Positions 63,701 through 64,000 of a DNA stretch of 64,000 nt are shown piece after piece. The notes beneath the pieces were generated by a model that saw only the letters and a list, made by a program, of their open reading frames with translations, ran no database searches and was not told the DNA's origin. The number at the start of each line of letters is the position of its first letter. The stretch's first letter is position 1. The position numbers and the translations under genes are program-made. The DNA comes from Symbiodinium natans (taxonomy: Eukaryota > Sar > Dinophyceae > Suessiales > Symbiodiniaceae), in contig CAJNDS010002661.1 in assembly GCA_905221605.1 (NCBI GenBank), positions 117,001-181,000 on the forward strand. The letters run 5' to 3'.

Positions 63701-64000
63701 GGCCACTGCCGGCGATGCCTGTCTACCAGTGCCATGCTGAATGCCGATCTGGCCATGTCCCGATGAAGGTTTTTTCACCGTCTACGACGAAGACAATTCC
63801 ACCCTGTCAATGTGTGGTCTGTCTTCGCTGCCAGATACCAGAGCTTGAGCTGGGCACATAAACGCAGCAGATCACCAACGTGTGTCTGAAACGCGTGTCC
63901 TCCCTTGCTGTCGGAACCGAAGAGGGGCCTATCAAAAATTCGGAGTTGAGCTGCGTGTCTATGAACTCCAACCCTTGAGCCCAACTCAACCGCACCTTGT
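63701..64000. other. No gene recognised
   Basis: Beyond the duplicated block. Two overlapping minus-strand frames of 60-70 codons (63,775-63,995) continue to the window edge; coding cannot be judged. Confidence 0.4.

Noticed and set aside
1-64000. CRISPR arrays, bacterial operons, tRNA or rRNA genes
   Set aside because: No regularly spaced repeat-spacer pattern, no Shine-Dalgarno-led gene strings, and no cloverleaf or rRNA core motif that I could recognise on reading.

Overview
This is nuclear DNA from a eukaryote, most likely a dinoflagellate of the Symbiodiniaceae type. The reasons are: no prokaryotic gene layout; coding signal broken into 15-600 bp exons; introns that use GC and GA donors as well as GT; hundreds of plant-type telomere heptamers (TTTAGGG/CCCTAAA) scattered through the interior; two possible relics of the dinoflagellate spliced leader; and a secreted coiled-coil plus NHL-propeller protein of a kind common in these algae. 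Species cannot be fixed by eye. Most long open frames are chance readings of repeats; the supported genes were found by reading splice sites and codon phase on the minus strand.

Layout. 1-3.4 kb: no gene recognised. 3.4-12.5 kb: a minus-strand exon field. I could assemble phase-consistent exon chains at 4,560-6,315 (9 exons), 6,954-7,989 (5), 8,553-9,074 (3), 9,371-9,812 (2) and 10,913-11,556 (4). Several encode membrane segments, and nearly every intron between them is built around a TTTAGGG or CCCTAAA array. They may be pieces of one large polytopic membrane-protein gene or several genes. 12.7-44.5 kb: three tandem copies of a 10-12.5 kb segmental repeat (about 12.7-22.1, 22.1-34.7 and 34.7-44.5 kb), each with the same order of sub-blocks and an AT-rich microsatellite tract two-thirds of the way along. 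Copy 2 has a 220 bp inversion and an 860 bp insertion carrying a small Cys-rich two-exon gene. 44.7-51.6 kb: a broken protein-kinase fragment with a duplicated Asp-rich module, then repeats and weak coding signal. 51.7-56.4 kb: the best gene, a 14-exon minus-strand gene for a secreted protein of about 731 residues with a helical N-terminal half, a Thr-rich linker and a six-bladed NHL propeller. 57.3-63.7 kb: a MITE-like element, two permuted copies of a 1.4 kb block, an intronless 285-residue gene with DFKQE repeats, and two minisatellites.

The main theme is intron origin. Four introns of the NHL gene and one of the 4.5-6.3 kb gene have terminal inverted repeats at their edges. One (51,837-51,938) also has a GCATC direct repeat that supplies the GC donor on one side and the exon start on the other, so exact removal restores an NHL repeat: the expected structure of a DNA-transposon-like introner. 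About twenty other introns contain telomere-type heptamer arrays. Two routes of intron formation or growth, transposon-like and telomere-array-like, seem to act side by side. All gene models are manual and need transcript evidence.
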